NCBI RefSeq assembly: GCF_002086635.1
Contig: NZ_MVHD01000032.1
Location: 1 to 59,788, forward strand
Source: Mycobacterium alsense
Lineage (GTDB): Bacteria > Actinomycetota > Actinomycetes > Mycobacteriales > Mycobacteriaceae
Length of the DNA: 59,788 nt
Direction: 5' to 3'
Part shown: positions 6,757 through 15,573 of the stretch, piece after piece
Numbering within the stretch: position 1 is the first letter of the stretch
Layout of the letters: each line of letters begins with the position of its first letter
Position numbers and translations under genes: made by a program
The notes under the pieces: model-generated
Told to the model about the DNA's origin: nothing
The model's input: the letters and a program-made list of their open reading frames with translations, nothing else
Databases searched by the model: none

Positions 6757-8251
6757 GACGCGGCGGGTCTGGTCACTTCGGCTCCGGCTGTTGGTCGGCC
6801 AGATCGTCATACTCGCCGTCGTGTGCGTCGGCATCACCGCCGCGACCGAGCTGGCGTTGCTGCACCACCTGGTGGCACAGCTCGACGGACAGCTGGCGGG
6901 CACGTCCTACCGCTCGGCGCTGATGTATCCCGAACCGAAACGTCCGGGCTGGCACCATCATGACTCGCACTACTATTCGCGGCCCGGCCCGGGCCCGCGC
7001 TTCCTCGACGCTCCGGGCCAGCCCGCGGGGATGGTCGCCGCGGTGATCAGCAAGGGCAAGGCCGTCGACGTCGGCTACCTGACCAGCGCGGGTGCGCGCG
7101 CCGCGTTGACCCCGACCGCGCAGGCGCAACTGGAACGCATCGCCGGCAGCCGCAAGCCGGTGACGGTCAACCTCGACGAACTCGGTCGCTACCGCGTCGT
7201 TGCCGCCCCGAGCCGCAGCGGGGGTGACGTCATCGTCACCGGCCTGTCGATGGCAGGCGTGGACGCCACGATGATTCGGATGCTGGTCATCCTCGGGGTC
7301 GTCACGGTGATCGCGCTCGTCGCGGCGACCAGCGCCGGCGTCGTCATCATCAGGCGGGCGCTCGCGCCGCTGCGCCGGGTCTCGCAGACGGCCAGCGAAG
7401 TCGTCGAGCTGCCGTTGGATCGCGGGGAGGTCGAACTGCCGGTGCGGGTGGCCGAATCCGACGCGAACCCCTCCACCGAGGTCGGTCAACTCGGGTCGGC
7501 GCTCAACCGGATGCTCGACCACATCGCTGCCGCGCTGTCGGCGCGGCAGGCCAGCGAGACCCGGGTGCGCCAGTTCGTCGCCGACGCCAGCCACGAGCTC
7601 CGCACGCCGCTCGCCGCGATCCGGGGCTATACCGAACTGACCCAACGGATGGGCGACGACCGCGAGGCGGTGGCGCACGCGATGAGCCGCGTGGCCTCCG
7701 AGACGGAGCGGATAACCCGCCTCGTCGAGGACCTGCTCCTGCTGGCCCGCCTGGACTCCGGCCGGCCGCTGGAACGCGAAGCGGTTGACCTGTCCCGGCT
7801 GGCCGTCGACGCGGTCAGCGACGCGCACGTCGCCGGACCGGATCACCAGTGGGAGCTCGACCTGCCCGAGGAGCCCGTGGTCGTCACCGGCGATGCGGCG
7901 CGATTGCACCAAGTTCTGACGAATTTGCTTGCCAATGCGCGCATTCACACCGCCGCCGGCACCGTGGTGACGACGCGGCTGAGCACCGAGCCGGCGCACA
8001 GCGTGCTACAGGTGATCGACAACGGGCCCGGCATTCCGGCGGCGCTGCAATCCGAGGTGTTCGAGCGGTTCGCCCGCGGCGACACCTCGCGCTCCCGCAA
8101 GGGCGGCAGCACCGGGCTGGGTCTGGCGATCGTGTCCGCGGTCGTCCGCGCGCACCACGGCACGATCACCATGGACAGCGCACCCGGTCACACGGAATTC
8201 ACGGTGCGGTTGCCACTCAACGGGTGGCAACCGCCCGCGTCATCGAACTGA
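6734..8251 (+). CDS. tcrY: Sensor histidine kinase TcrY
   Basis: The 505-residue membrane kinase has TM1 at about 18-38, an extracytoplasmic sensor region (about 39-180) with a His-rich WHHHDSHYYS stretch at 73-82, and TM2 at about 181-207. A HAMP linker follows, then the H-box with His287 (FVADASHELRTPLAAIRGYT), an N-box (VLTNLLANARIH) and G boxes (DNGPGIP, GSTGLGLAI). The sensor-domain histidines could bind metal (inference). It phosphorylates TcrX, encoded just upstream with overlapping ends. The stop lies two bases from the convergent lpqH stop, so the transcripts of the two units may run into each other. Confidence 0.93.
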   Translation: MSSSRPARTRRVWSLRLRLLVGQIVILAVVCVGITAATELALLHHLVAQLDGQLAGTSYRSALMYPEPKRPGWHHHDSHYYSRPGPGPRFLDAPGQPAGMVAAVISKGKAVDVGYLTSAGARAALTPTAQAQLERIAGSRKPVTVNLDELGRYRVVAAPSRSGGDVIVTGLSMAGVDATMIRMLVILGVVTVIALVAATSAGVVIIRRALAPLRRVSQTASEVVELPLDRGEVELPVRVAESDANPSTEVGQLGSALNRMLDHIAAALSARQASETRVRQFVADASHELRTPLAAIRGYTELTQRMGDDREAVAHAMSRVASETERITRLVEDLLLLARLDSGRPLEREAVDLSRLAVDAVSDAHVAGPDHQWELDLPEEPVVVTGDAARLHQVLTNLLANARIHTAAGTVVTTRLSTEPAHSVLQVIDNGPGIPAALQSEVFERFARGDTSRSRKGGSTGLGLAIVSAVVRAHHGTITMDSAPGHTEFTVRLPLNGWQPPASSN

Positions 8252-8253
8252 GG

Positions 8254-8730
8254 CTAGGAGCAAGTCACGTCGATTTCGAACGGCTTGTTCACCGGTTGCA
8301 TGGGATTGGCCATGTCGACGCCGGTGGCGGTTCCCTTGATCGTGTACTTGTTGCCGTCCTTGGTTGCGTTGGCGTTGCCCTGGCCGGAACCCTGGGCATA
8401 GGCCAGCGTCACGCCGTTGACGTTGCCGAGCCCGACGGACTTCACCGTGTTGTCGCCGGTGAGCACGGCTGAGATGCCGGTCGCGGCGCCACCGATCGCG
8501 ATCGTCGTGTCGCCGCCGACCGTCGTGCAGACGACCGAACCGGTCACGTTCTGGTTCTTCCCGTCGATGATCACCGTCGGTCCTGCTCCACCGCCCCCGC
8601 CCGTCGCGACCGAAGTGCCGGCCGAGGACGTCCCGGAACCGCTCGTAGTCGACTTGTTGCTCGAACACCCGGAAATACCGGCGGCCAGAATTGCTGCTCC
8701 AGCCACTGCGACAGTCAGTCCACGCTTCAC
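8254..8730 (-). CDS. lpqH: 19 kDa lipoprotein antigen LpqH
   Basis: The 158-residue lipoprotein has a lipobox AGISGC, so it would be acylated on Cys22 and anchored in the membrane. A Ser/Thr/Gly-rich linker, a likely glycosylation target, precedes the folded domain, which starts at PTVIIDGKNQNVTG and ends FEIDVTCS with a paired cysteine. LpqH is a surface TLR2 agonist in pathogenic mycobacteria. The GTG start has a strong AAGGAGA ribosome site. Position next to tcrXY matches M. tuberculosis Rv3763. Transcription runs toward tcrY from the opposite strand. Confidence 0.95.
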   Translation of the reverse strand: MKRGLTVAVAGAAILAAGISGCSSNKSTTSGSGTSSAGTSVATGGGGGAGPTVIIDGKNQNVTGSVVCTTVGGDTTIAIGGAATGISAVLTGDNTVKSVGLGNVNGVTLAYAQGSGQGNANATKDGNKYTIKGTATGVDMANPMQPVNKPFEIDVTCS

Positions 8731-8934
8731 CTGTTCTCCTTACCCGATCGTTGCGGTCCTCTGCATCGAGAACCGTCAAGGCAGTATGCGGGTTTGCTTA
8801 GTCGCGCAAAAGAGGTTCAGCGAAAATTCTTTCCGAGCGGTCAACGCGGCCGTGGGAGATTTGCCCAATAACGGGTTGGAAATATCATCGCGGTTCGCTC
8901 CGCCCCCCGGCGCATTGGTGGCAAGGTATTTCCG

Positions 8935-10809
8935 GTGGAACACAAACCCCCTTCCGCGGTCATCGAATCCGCCCATCGCGACCGCGCCCTGCCGTTCGAC
9001 GACACCCGCGACTTCGACGACGCCGATCGCGGCTTCATCGCGGCCCTGTCGCCGTGCGTGATCAAGGCCGCGGATGGCCGCGTGGTGTGGGACAACGACG
9101 CCTACTCCTTCCTCGACGGTGACGCGCCGACGTCCGTGCATCCCAGCCTTTGGCGACAGTCCATCCTGGCCGCCAAGCAGGGCCTCTACGAAGTGGTTCC
9201 GGGCATCTATCAGGTCCGCGGGTTCGACATCTCGAACGTGACCTTCGTCGAGGGCGACACCGGCGTCATCGTCATCGATCCGCTGATCTCCACCGAGGTC
9301 GCCGCGGCCGCCCTGGCCCTGTATCGGGCCCACCGCGGCGGCGACCGGCCGGTCGTCGCGGTCATCTACACCCACAGCCACGTCGACCACTTCGGCGGTG
9401 TGCTGGGCGTTACCTCCCAGGCCGACGTCGACAGCGGTGCGGTGACTGTGGTTGCGCCGGAAGGCTTTACGGCACATGCGGTTCAGGAGAACGTGTATGC
9501 GGGACCGGCGATGCTGCGACGCGCGACCTACATGTACGGCTCGCTGCTGGACCGAGGACCCCGCGCCCACGTGGGGTGCGGGCTGGGCCAGGCCGCGTCC
9601 ACCGGCGAGGTGGCCCTCATCGTGCCGACACTCGACATCCGAAGGACCGGTGAGCGGCACGCCATCGACGGCGTGGAGATCGAGTTCCAGATGGCGCCCG
9701 GCACCGAGGCGCCGGCCGAGATGCACTTCTACTTCCCGCGCTTCCGCGCGTTGTGCATGGCCGAGAACGCCACCCACAACCTGCACAACCTGCTGACCCT
9801 GCGCGGCGCGCTGGTGCGTGACCCGCGCGCGTGGTCCGGCTATCTCACCGAGGCCATCGACGCGTTCGCCGATCGCACCGACGTGGTGTTCGCGTCGCAC
9901 CACTGGCCCACGTGGGGGCGGGAGCGCATCCTGGAATTCCTTTCGCTGCAACGCGATCTGTACGCGTACCTGCACGACCAGACGCTGCGGCTGCTCAACC
10001 GGGGGTACACCGGCGTCGAGATCGCCGAGATATTCCAGATGCCGCCGGCCCTGGAACGCGCCTGGCACGCGCACGGGTATTACGGGTCGGTCAGCCACAA
10101 CGTGAAGGCGGTCTACCAACGCTATATGGGCTGGTTCGACGGCAACCCCGCCCGGCTGTGGCCCCACCCGCCGGAGGCCCTCGCGCCCCGCTACGTCAAC
10201 GCCATGGGCGGCGTCGACCGCGTCGTAGAGCTCGCCCGGGCGGCGTTCGATTCCGGTGACTTCCGTTGGGCGGCAACGTTGCTGGATCACGCCGTCTTCA
10301 CCGACAGCCAGCACGCCGCGGCGCGCGCCCTGTATGCCGACACGCTCGAACAGCTGGCCTACGGCGCCGAGAACGCCACGTGGCGCAACTTCTTCATGAG
10401 CGGCGCCGCCGAACTGCGCGACGGAAATTTCGGCACCGCGGGCCAAGTCACCTCTCCGACAATGCTCTCCCAGCTGACGGCCGAACAGATCTTCGACAGC
10501 CTCGCCATCCGGGTCAACGGCCCGCGCAGCTGGGACCTCGACATCGCCGTCGACATCACGCTGGCCGACGCGGGCGCCAACTACCGGCTCACCCTGCGCA
10601 ACGGCGTGCTCGTCCACCGCCGAGCGGCGGCCGACCCGTCGAGTGCGGCCGTTACGGTCAAGGCGGACGGAAAGTTTCGGCTGCTGGCCGCGGCCATCGG
10701 CGACTTCTCCTCGCCCGGGCTGGAGATCTCGGGCGACCAGGCGGCGCTGCGGGCGTTCCTCGGCGCGCTAGACCAGCCCGACCCGAAATTCAACATCGTC
10801 ACGCCGTAG
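8935..10809 (+). CDS. Linear primary-alkyl sulfatase (SdsA-type MBL-fold enzyme)
   Basis: The 624-residue protein has the three-part alkyl sulfatase layout. An MBL domain carries the intact zinc motif THSHVDHFGG (His147, His149, Asp151, His152), the family-specific GTEAPAEMHFYFP and MAENATHNLHN ligands follow, and ASHHWPTWG supplies a further His. A helical dimerisation domain (about 345-490) and a C-terminal SCP2-like domain (about 500-624) complete it. Such enzymes hydrolyse sulfate esters like dodecyl sulfate. It corresponds by position to M. tuberculosis Rv3762c. No signal peptide is seen although some homologues are periplasmic. It ends seven bases before the convergent oxidoreductase gene. 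Confidence 0.92.
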   Translation: MEHKPPSAVIESAHRDRALPFDDTRDFDDADRGFIAALSPCVIKAADGRVVWDNDAYSFLDGDAPTSVHPSLWRQSILAAKQGLYEVVPGIYQVRGFDISNVTFVEGDTGVIVIDPLISTEVAAAALALYRAHRGGDRPVVAVIYTHSHVDHFGGVLGVTSQADVDSGAVTVVAPEGFTAHAVQENVYAGPAMLRRATYMYGSLLDRGPRAHVGCGLGQAASTGEVALIVPTLDIRRTGERHAIDGVEIEFQMAPGTEAPAEMHFYFPRFRALCMAENATHNLHNLLTLRGALVRDPRAWSGYLTEAIDAFADRTDVVFASHHWPTWGRERILEFLSLQRDLYAYLHDQTLRLLNRGYTGVEIAEIFQMPPALERAWHAHGYYGSVSHNVKAVYQRYMGWFDGNPARLWPHPPEALAPRYVNAMGGVDRVVELARAAFDSGDFRWAATLLDHAVFTDSQHAAARALYADTLEQLAYGAENATWRNFFMSGAAELRDGNFGTAGQVTSPTMLSQLTAEQIFDSLAIRVNGPRSWDLDIAVDITLADAGANYRLTLRNGVLVHRRAAADPSSAAVTVKADGKFRLLAAAIGDFSSPGLEISGDQAALRAFLGALDQPDPKFNIVTP

Positions 10810-10816
10810 CGCCAAG

Positions 10817-11788
10817 TCAGGCGACGTCGATGACCACCTTGCCCAACACCTTGCGCTCCGCGACGTGTCGCAGCGCGGCCGGGGTTTGGGCCAGCGGGAA
10901 CCGCGCGCCGATGTAGGGCCGGACGGTGCCCGCGGCGAACATGTCGTCCAGTTCACGCATGTCGCGCGCGGCGTCGTGGGGACGGTCGGCCATGAAGGTG
11001 CGGATCTCCATGCCGCGCAGCGTGATTCCCTTGAGCAGGACCAGGTTCAGCGGGATCGACGGAATCGTGCCGGACGCGTAGCCGAGGGTGATGAACGTCC
11101 CGCCGCGCGCCAGGCCCCGCAGCGCGGGCTCCGCATACGGCCCGCCCACCGGGTCGAGGACCACGCGGGCGGCGTCGCCGGTGAGCTCGCGGATGCGTGC
11201 CTTGAGGTCCTCGCGGTCGTAGTCGACGGTGGCCTCGGCGCCGCGGCGCCGGCACAGCTCGAGCTTTTCGGCGCTGGACGCCGCGGCCAGCACCCTGGCC
11301 TTCATCGCCACCGCCAAATCGACGGCCGCCAGGCCCACGCCACCGGCGGCGCCCAGCACCACCACCCAATAGCCTTGTGCGACTTCGGCGATCGAACGCA
11401 GCGCGTGATAGGCGGTGCGGTACGTGACGCCGAAGGCCGCGGCCGACGCGAAGTCGGCGCCGTCGGGTATGAGCGCCGCCGATGCCGCGTCGAGCAGCGC
11501 TTGCTCGGCGAACGCCCCGGTCGGGGTGGTCGCGACGACCCGCTGGCCGGGACGGAAGCCGGCGCCGTCGCCGACGGCCACCACCTCACCGGCGAGCTCG
11601 CTGCCCGGCGTGAACGGCACCGGAATCTTGACCTGATACTTGCCGGCGATCAGGAGCACGTCGGGGAAGTTGACGGCCGCGGCGCGCACCCGGACGACCA
11701 GCTGGCCGGGGCCGGGAACCGGATCGGCGACATCCTCGACCACCAGGTCGTCGGGGGTGCCGTAGGAGTGGCAGACGACGGCGCGCAT
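10817..11788 (-). CDS. NADPH:quinone oxidoreductase-type MDR family protein
   Basis: A 323-residue zinc-independent medium-chain reductase. The GroES-like N-terminal half (PGPGQLVVRVRAAAVNFPDV, TPGSELAGEVVAVG) is followed by a Rossmann domain with VVLGAAGGVGLAAVDLA (about 142-158) and the dinucleotide-sugar segment AAASSAEKLEL. It likely reduces an enone or acyl substrate with NADPH. It is the last gene of a five-gene minus-strand operon. Its ATG overlaps the TetR stop as ATGA. Within the operon a role in enoyl reduction or redox recycling is plausible but not proven. Confidence 0.9.
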   Translation of the reverse strand: MRAVVCHSYGTPDDLVVEDVADPVPGPGQLVVRVRAAAVNFPDVLLIAGKYQVKIPVPFTPGSELAGEVVAVGDGAGFRPGQRVVATTPTGAFAEQALLDAASAALIPDGADFASAAAFGVTYRTAYHALRSIAEVAQGYWVVVLGAAGGVGLAAVDLAVAMKARVLAAASSAEKLELCRRRGAEATVDYDREDLKARIRELTGDAARVVLDPVGGPYAEPALRGLARGGTFITLGYASGTIPSIPLNLVLLKGITLRGMEIRTFMADRPHDAARDMRELDDMFAAGTVRPYIGARFPLAQTPAALRHVAERKVLGKVVIDVA

Positions 11789-12423
11789 CACCCGACCCCC
11801 AACCCGCGCAAGCAGAACCGCACCAGGTGCGCGATGTCGTCGGGTCCGGGCCGGTCGGCGGATCCCACGTAGCTCCGCATGGCCGCGGCGGTGCAACGGA
11901 ACACCGCCTCGACGTCGCGATCGACATCGGTGCTGCCCAGCGCGGCGACGGGCTCGATCAGCAGATCCCGCAGCGGGCGCATCATCTCCTGGTCGGCGGC
12001 GCGCCAATTGGTCGCCGCCGACATCTGCCCGGCCGCCGCGCGGCTCATGCTGATCAGGTGCGGGTCGGCGACCTGTGCGAGGGTGCCCTCGATCCAGCGC
12101 GCGACCTTGTCCTGCGGCCGGGATTCCTTGTCCATCTGGTGCCGCAGGTAGGACACGACGATGGCCACGCCGCGTTCCATGACCGCCAGGATGAGATCGT
12201 CCTTGCCGGCGAAATAGCGATAGAACGCCTTGTTCGACGAGCCTGCCTCGGCGACGATGTCGCTGACCCGGGGTGCCTCGGGCGCGACCCGTTCCATCAC
12301 CCGCACCGCCGCGGCCAGGATGCGTTCGACTTCCTCGGTCGCCTCCCGCTGACGGTCGTCGAGGGCGCGCTCGACCGCCGCGGCGACCCTGCTGTTGACC
12401 TTGCTAGAAGTCAACGAGCTCAC
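11788..12423 (-). CDS. TetR family transcriptional regulator
   Basis: A 211-residue TetR-type repressor. The N-terminal helix-turn-helix includes VSDIVAEAGSSNKAFYRYF (about 40-60) followed by AGKDDLILAVM. The C-terminal ligand domain is helical with the pattern VADPHLISMSRAAAGQ. The start is uncertain: GTG at 12423 and TTG at 12414 both lie inside the end of the acyl-CoA dehydrogenase gene, so the two genes overlap. Being inside the operon, it probably controls that operon. A palindrome at 15542-15556 ahead of the first gene is the candidate operator. Confidence 0.88.
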   Translation of the reverse strand: MSSLTSSKVNSRVAAAVERALDDRQREATEEVERILAAAVRVMERVAPEAPRVSDIVAEAGSSNKAFYRYFAGKDDLILAVMERGVAIVVSYLRHQMDKESRPQDKVARWIEGTLAQVADPHLISMSRAAAGQMSAATNWRAADQEMMRPLRDLLIEPVAALGSTDVDRDVEAVFRCTAAAMRSYVGSADRPGPDDIAHLVRFCLRGLGVG

Positions 12424-13687
12424 CGTATTTGGCGCGGACGGCCGCCCGCCGGACGTCGAGCATCTCGCTGGGCCAGTCGCCGTCCTCGGCGTCGTAGCCC
12501 TTGAGCAGCATCCGCGCCAGATTGACCTTGTGCGCCTCGGTGGGTCCGTCGGCCAGCCCGAGCGCGATGCCGCCGAGCAGCACGTTGACCAGGGGCAGCT
12601 GGTCGGTGAGGCCCAGGGCGCCGTGGACCTGGATGGCGCGCAGCGCAATCGATTTGAGCACTTGCGAGGCGAGGATCTTGCAGGCCGCGATTTCGGCGCG
12701 AGCGCCGCGCTCGTCGCCGTTGTCGATCAGCCAGGCGGCGTGCAGCACGGTCAGCCGGAACGGGATCAACTCGGTGTACGAGTCGGCGACGAACTCCTGC
12801 ACCAGTTGCTTGTCGGCCAGCGGGCTGCCCTGCGTGAAACGGCTTTTCGCGCGCCGCGACATCATTTCGACGGCGCGCTGCGCCATCCCGATCGAGCGCA
12901 TCGCGTGGTGCAGCCGACCGCCGGCCAGCCGGGTTTGCAGGATCAGAAAACCCTGGCCGGCCTCACCGAGCAGCGCGTCGGAGGGCACCCGGACGTCGTC
13001 GTAGCGCACCAGCGAGTGCCCCGGTTCGTGCGGGTCCGCGCCGACGAGGTGGTGGTTGGCCTCCAGGTTCAGCCCCGGGGTACCGGCCGGGACCAGGAAC
13101 GTCGAGGCACCCTGGTGAACGGGCACGTCGGGGTCGGTGATGGCCACGACGATGAAGAACGAGGCGACGGATGCGTTGGAGGAGAAGTACTTTCGGCCGC
13201 TGATGACCCAGTCGTCTCCATCGCGGACCGCGCGGGTGGTGAAGACGCGGGGATCGGAGCCGCCTTGGGGCTCCGTCATCGAGAAGCACGAGAAGATCTC
13301 CCCGGACAGCAGCCCGGCCAGGTAGCGGTCCTTCTGGTCCTGTGTCCCGAACCGCGCGATGATCTCCGCGTTTCCGGTGTCGGGGGCCTGCGTGCCGAAC
13401 ACGATCGGCGCCCACGGGCTGCGGCCGAGGATCTCGTTGATCAGCGTCAGCTTGACCGCGCCGAAGCCCTGGCCGCCCAGTTCCGGCCCCAAATGCGGTG
13501 CCCACAAACCGTTGTCGCGAACCCGCTGCTTGAGCGGGTCGACGATGCGGCGCCGCTCGTCGTTGAGCGGCAGGAACTCGCAGCCCGGGAACAGCACCTC
13601 GAGGGGCTCCACTTCTTCGCGGACGAACTCACGGACCCAGTCCAGCTTCTTTTCGAACTCCGGTTCGGTGGAGAAGTCCCAGGACAT
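12404..13687 (-). CDS. Acyl-CoA dehydrogenase (ACAD10/11-like)
   Basis: The 427-residue flavoenzyme starts MSWDFSTEPEFEKKLDWVRE, typical of the ACAD10/11-like branch. Characteristic segments are the FAD-binding FSMTEPQGGSDP (about 136-147), WVISGRKYFSSNA, and GGRLHHAMRSIGMAQRA. The C-terminal IQVHGALGLTDQLPL gives the last flavin contacts. In mammals ACAD10/11 and in Pseudomonas LvaC this family acts on 4-phosphoacyl-CoA made by an APH-fold kinase. Here such a kinase is the first gene of the same operon. The exact substrate is inferred, not shown. Confidence 0.92.
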   Translation of the reverse strand: MSWDFSTEPEFEKKLDWVREFVREEVEPLEVLFPGCEFLPLNDERRRIVDPLKQRVRDNGLWAPHLGPELGGQGFGAVKLTLINEILGRSPWAPIVFGTQAPDTGNAEIIARFGTQDQKDRYLAGLLSGEIFSCFSMTEPQGGSDPRVFTTRAVRDGDDWVISGRKYFSSNASVASFFIVVAITDPDVPVHQGASTFLVPAGTPGLNLEANHHLVGADPHEPGHSLVRYDDVRVPSDALLGEAGQGFLILQTRLAGGRLHHAMRSIGMAQRAVEMMSRRAKSRFTQGSPLADKQLVQEFVADSYTELIPFRLTVLHAAWLIDNGDERGARAEIAACKILASQVLKSIALRAIQVHGALGLTDQLPLVNVLLGGIALGLADGPTEAHKVNLARMLLKGYDAEDGDWPSEMLDVRRAAVRAKYGELVDF

Positions 13688-13702
13688 CGAATGCTCCCGT
13701 CT

Positions 13703-14467
13703 CTAAGGAATGCCGCCGTCGGCGCGCAGAATGGATCCGGTGGTGAAGCTGGACGCGTCGGAGGCGAGAAACAGTGCGGCACCGATGATTTCACGCGGAT
13801 CACCGGCGCGCTGCAACGCGAGATGCCCAAACGGCTTGCCGTTGGCCTGGTCGAGGTTCCACGACTTGCTCACGTCCGTCAGGAACGGTCCCGCCATCAA
13901 CGTGTTGACCCGCACGGCGGGTCCGAACGCCTTGGCGAGGGCTTCGGTCATGGCGTTGAGGCCGGCCTTGGCCGCAGCGTAGGGGATGATGTCGGGGGTT
14001 GGCCGTAGCGATCCGGCCGTGCTGACGTTGATGATCGACCCGCGCCCGGCCGCGACCATCCGCTCGCCGACCAGAGCGGATAACCTGAAGGGTCCCTTGA
14101 GGTTCAGGTTGACCACCGCGTCGAACAGCTTCTCGGTGACCTCGGTCAGCTTGTCGTACAGCGGCGACATCCCCGCGTTGTTGATCAGCGTGTCGACCTT
14201 GCCGAACCGTGCATAGGCGGCCTCGACCAGGCCGTCGAGCTGATCCCAGCGCCCCACGTGCACCTGGTAGGGCAGGGCCGAACGGCCCGTCTCGGCCTCG
14301 ATCTCCTTGGCCGTGGCGGTGCAGTTGTCCATGTTGCGGCTGGCGACCACCACGTCGGCGCCGCAGCGGGCGGCGGCGAACGCCATCTCGCGCCCCAGCC
14401 CACGGCTGCCGCCGGTGATGAGAACCACCCGGTCCGTGAGGTCGAAAAGCTTGTCCGCGTAGCCCAT
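13703..14467 (-). CDS. SDR family oxidoreductase
   Basis: A 254-residue classical short-chain dehydrogenase. The cofactor loop is VVLITGGSRGLGREMAFAA (Gly-rich, with Arg after the second Gly), the NNAG motif is INNAGMSPLYDK, and the catalytic residues are Ser in INVSTAGSL and Tyr-x-x-x-Lys in PYAAAKAGL. The C-terminal PFLTDVSKSW and SILRADGGIP complete the fold. SRN after strand 2 suggests NADPH use. It lies one base after the kinase gene and 15 bases before the acyl-CoA dehydrogenase. A hydroxyacyl/ketoacyl interconversion role in the operon is likely. Confidence 0.92.
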   Translation of the reverse strand: MGYADKLFDLTDRVVLITGGSRGLGREMAFAAARCGADVVVASRNMDNCTATAKEIEAETGRSALPYQVHVGRWDQLDGLVEAAYARFGKVDTLINNAGMSPLYDKLTEVTEKLFDAVVNLNLKGPFRLSALVGERMVAAGRGSIINVSTAGSLRPTPDIIPYAAAKAGLNAMTEALAKAFGPAVRVNTLMAGPFLTDVSKSWNLDQANGKPFGHLALQRAGDPREIIGAALFLASDASSFTTGSILRADGGIP

Positions 14468-14468
14468 C

Positions 14469-15524
14469 TCAGCGCCCCCCGGCGGGCAGACTCCGGGCGA
14501 GCTCGGCCGCCGTCGCGATGAGCTGGGGGATCATCGCCCCGAACGCATCCTGGATTTTGGGATCGACCTTTCCGCTGCGCACCCCGGCCGCGTAGGTCTT
14601 CTCCAGGACGATGCCCAGCTTCCAGTTGGCCAGCACCAGGTAATAGTCGATGTTCTCGGTGGAAAGCCCGCTGATCTCCTCGTAGTGCGCCAGCAATTCG
14701 CTGCGCGCCGGCATGCCCCGCATGTCCAGGTAGAACCCGTCGGCGCGGGGCTCCTCGCCGTCGTAGCCCAGCAGCGCCCACGCGAGGTCCAGCAGCGGGT
14801 CGCCGACCGTCGTCATCTCCCAGTCCACGATCGCGGCGAGGCGCGCCGGCTGTCCGTGCGCGAACATCACGTTGGCGAACTGGTAGTCGCCGTGCATGAT
14901 GCCCGGGCGATAGCTCGCCGGGCGGTTGTTGCGCAGCCAGTCGGCGGCCTCGTCGAGCCCGGGCAGCTCGCGCACCTTGTAGGCGTCCAAAAACCGCAGC
15001 CAGCGATCGACCTGTCGTTCGTGGAAGCCGTCCGGGCGGCCGAAGCCGTCCAGCCCTTGCGCGCGCCAATCCACCCGGCCGAGCTTGGCGGCCCCCTCGA
15101 CGAGTTGGAACGCCAGCCCGCGGCGGGCCGCCAGGTCGGTGTCGAACGGCGCCTGCCACCCGCCGTCCATCGGGCTCCACCCGTCGATCGCCTGCATCAC
15201 GTAGAACGGCATGCCCAGCACGCCGCCGCTGTCGTCGGCGGCGATGAGCGCCGCGTGCGGCACGTCGGTGCCGCGCAGCGCCCGGACCAGCCGGATCTCC
15301 CGCAGCAGGCCGTCGATGCGGGCCGCGTCGGCGCGCACGCCGGGCATCCGCAGCACCATCCGCTCGCCGCCCCGCCGGATCAGGTAGAGCGTGTTCTGCG
15401 AACCGCCCTTCAGCTGTTCCAGGACCGGTTGTTCACCGCCGCCCGGCGCGTCGCTCGCATCGAGCCAGCGACCGAGGACGCCCGCGTCAAGTTGGGTCTC
15501 GCTGACATCGGCCATAGCCTGCAC
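14469..15524 (-). CDS. Phosphotransferase family protein, first gene of the ACAD operon
   Basis: The 351-residue APH-fold kinase is of the ACAD10/11 N-terminal type. KGGSQNTLYLIRRGGERMVL forms the nucleotide lobe. The catalytic loop is MHGDYQFANVMF and the metal segment IVDWEMTTVGDPLLDLAWAL. Characterised relatives (LvaA, ACAD11) phosphorylate the 4-hydroxyl of acyl-CoA. Being directly upstream of an SDR and an ACAD10/11-like dehydrogenase strongly suggests the same chemistry here. The first ATG gives MQAMADVSETQL; an alternative ATG lies three codons further. A palindrome lies about 18 bases upstream of the start. Confidence 0.9.
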   Translation of the reverse strand: MQAMADVSETQLDAGVLGRWLDASDAPGGGEQPVLEQLKGGSQNTLYLIRRGGERMVLRMPGVRADAARIDGLLREIRLVRALRGTDVPHAALIAADDSGGVLGMPFYVMQAIDGWSPMDGGWQAPFDTDLAARRGLAFQLVEGAAKLGRVDWRAQGLDGFGRPDGFHERQVDRWLRFLDAYKVRELPGLDEAADWLRNNRPASYRPGIMHGDYQFANVMFAHGQPARLAAIVDWEMTTVGDPLLDLAWALLGYDGEEPRADGFYLDMRGMPARSELLAHYEEISGLSTENIDYYLVLANWKLGIVLEKTYAAGVRSGKVDPKIQDAFGAMIPQLIATAAELARSLPAGGR

Positions 15525-15541
15525 ACCCCGCTCTCCGTGCA

Positions 15542-15556
15542 GAGAATAGCATTCTC
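15542..15556. promoter_or_regulatory. Palindrome GAGAAT-AGC-ATTCTC, candidate operator
   Basis: A perfect six-base inverted repeat with a three-base spacer sits 18 bases ahead of the kinase gene start at 15524, between it and the end of the methyltransferase gene. The position suits repression of the five-gene operon by its own TetR protein (11788-12423). This is inference from position and symmetry only. Confidence 0.5.
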
Positions 15557-15573
15557 CGCGAGCGGGGAAATTG

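Noticed and set aside
8776..10617. A 613-residue minus-strand open frame opposite the alkyl sulfatase
   Set aside because: No recognisable domain, and the plus strand encodes a complete sulfatase with intact metal motifs. Antisense artefact of codon bias.
11788..12648. A longer TetR protein starting at 12648
   Set aside because: The added 75 residues run out of frame through the conserved end of the acyl-CoA dehydrogenase and are not TetR-like.
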